This document shows positions 63,714 through 64,000 of a stretch of 64,000 nucleotides of DNA, piece by piece. Both the position numbers and the translations under genes were made by a program. The notes beneath the pieces are model-generated. The model was not told where the DNA came from, ran no database searches, and was given only the letters and a program-made list of their open reading frames with translations. Position 1 is the stretch's first letter. Each line of letters begins with the position of its first letter. Source of the stretch: Bradyrhizobium cytisi. Its GTDB lineage: Bacteria; Pseudomonadota; Alphaproteobacteria; Rhizobiales; Xanthobacteraceae. The DNA is taken from assembly GCF_008123515.1 (NCBI RefSeq), contig NZ_VSSR01000020.1:1-64000 (forward strand). Reading direction: 5' to 3'.

Positions 63714-63950
63714 ATGAAATCGCCGCTCATCGCCATCACTGCCGCGCTTCTCGTGCTCGGCGCAACCTCCGGCGCCAACGCCAAGGGCTGCATCAAGGGC
63801 GCCGTCGTCGGCGGCGTCGCCGGTCATTATGCCGGCCACCACGGCGTCCTCGGCGCCGCCGCCGGCTGCCTCTACGGCAGGCACCATGCGAAGGAGCAGG
63901 AGAGGCAGCAGCAACAGCAGAGCCAGGCGAACGGGCAGGGCAAGCTGTAA
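63714..63950 (+). CDS. small exported glycine-zipper-like protein
   Basis: A 78-residue protein with signal peptide MKSPLIAITAALLVLGATSGANA, then KGCIKGAVVGGVAGHYAGHHGVLGAAAGCLYGRHH, a Gly/Ala zipper bounded by two cysteines and rich in His, and a Gln-rich tail. Similar small proteins are found in Rhizobiales envelopes; role unknown. GGAGA (63700-63704) precedes the ATG. Confidence 0.78.
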   Translation: MKSPLIAITAALLVLGATSGANAKGCIKGAVVGGVAGHYAGHHGVLGAAAGCLYGRHHAKEQERQQQQQSQANGQGKL

Positions 63951-63958
63951 ACCGTTGT

Positions 63959-64000
63959 CATTCCGGGGCGCCGCAAAGCGGCGAGCCCGGAATCCATCGC
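63959..64000. repeat. CATTCCGGGG-type palindromic repeat, copy 3 (cut by window end)
   Basis: CATTCCGGGGCGCCGCAAAG followed by GCGAGCCCGGAATCCATCG, the same left arm as copy 1. The right arm lies beyond the window. Confidence 0.7.

Overview
The window is a 64 kb stretch of a high-GC (about two-thirds G+C) alphaproteobacterial chromosome. It most likely comes from Bradyrhizobium or a close relative in the Nitrobacteraceae. The reasons are protein-level resemblance to Bradyrhizobium/Rhodopseudomonas proteins recalled from memory, an FMN riboswitch in front of a RibH2-type lumazine synthase, CtrA-like TTAA-N7-TTAA sites, many short-overlap operons, and long palindromic intergenic repeats of the kind scattered through these genomes. 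No rRNA, tRNA, CRISPR array, prophage or intact insertion sequence was seen.

Layout. 0-9.4 kb: xseA, an alpha/beta hydrolase behind a palindromic operator, two membrane proteins and a winged-helix regulator; then a lower-GC insert with an orphan ABC substrate-binding protein, flanked by two versions of the 3' end of the winged-helix gene; then purD, a fluoroacetate-dehalogenase-like hydrolase and tadA. 9.4-14 kb: RNA modification and DNA repair (RsuA/RluB-type pseudouridine synthase with a 380-residue charged disordered arm, rsmD, mutL). 14-24 kb: a small secreted protein, arfB, a two-gene M16 peptidase operon, lspA, ileS, ribF. 24-34 kb: cheY-like regulator, HAD hydrolase, TipF-like degenerate EAL protein, YihY, prmB, moaE, moaD, pgsA, uvrC. 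34-41 kb: outer-membrane barrel protein, cold-shock protein, rlmJ, RNase T2, small periplasmic proteins and a MarR/response-regulator/histidine-kinase operon. 41-47.5 kb: ilvE, hisS, a tautomerase, a FlK-type thioesterase, proC, a YbjN protein, and the riboswitch with ribH. 47.5-55.8 kb: a PadR-DUF1700 pair divergent from a serine hydrolase, prs, a lipoprotein, a frameshifted secreted-protein gene, pgeF-midA-lgt and a dienelactone-hydrolase-like gene. 56-64 kb: ubiK-like, rplY-pth-ychF, two overlapping MaoC-type genes, and several small membrane or secreted proteins.

Most of the window is housekeeping: translation and tRNA/rRNA modification, DNA repair, nucleotide, flavin, molybdopterin and lipoprotein biogenesis. 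The less ordinary signals are: (i) the 4.7-6.4 kb insert bracketed by a diverged gene tail; (ii) an identical 22-nt leader element in front of two unrelated genes 55 kb apart; (iii) two matching PadR-like operators 46 kb apart; (iv) a fluoroacetate-dehalogenase-like enzyme and a FlK-like thioesterase, each with its full catalytic set; (v) a low-GC patch inside hisS; (vi) a single-base frameshift in a secreted-protein gene. I saw no clear multi-gene undescribed system. The leader element and the PadR operator pair are the best candidates for undescribed regulation.
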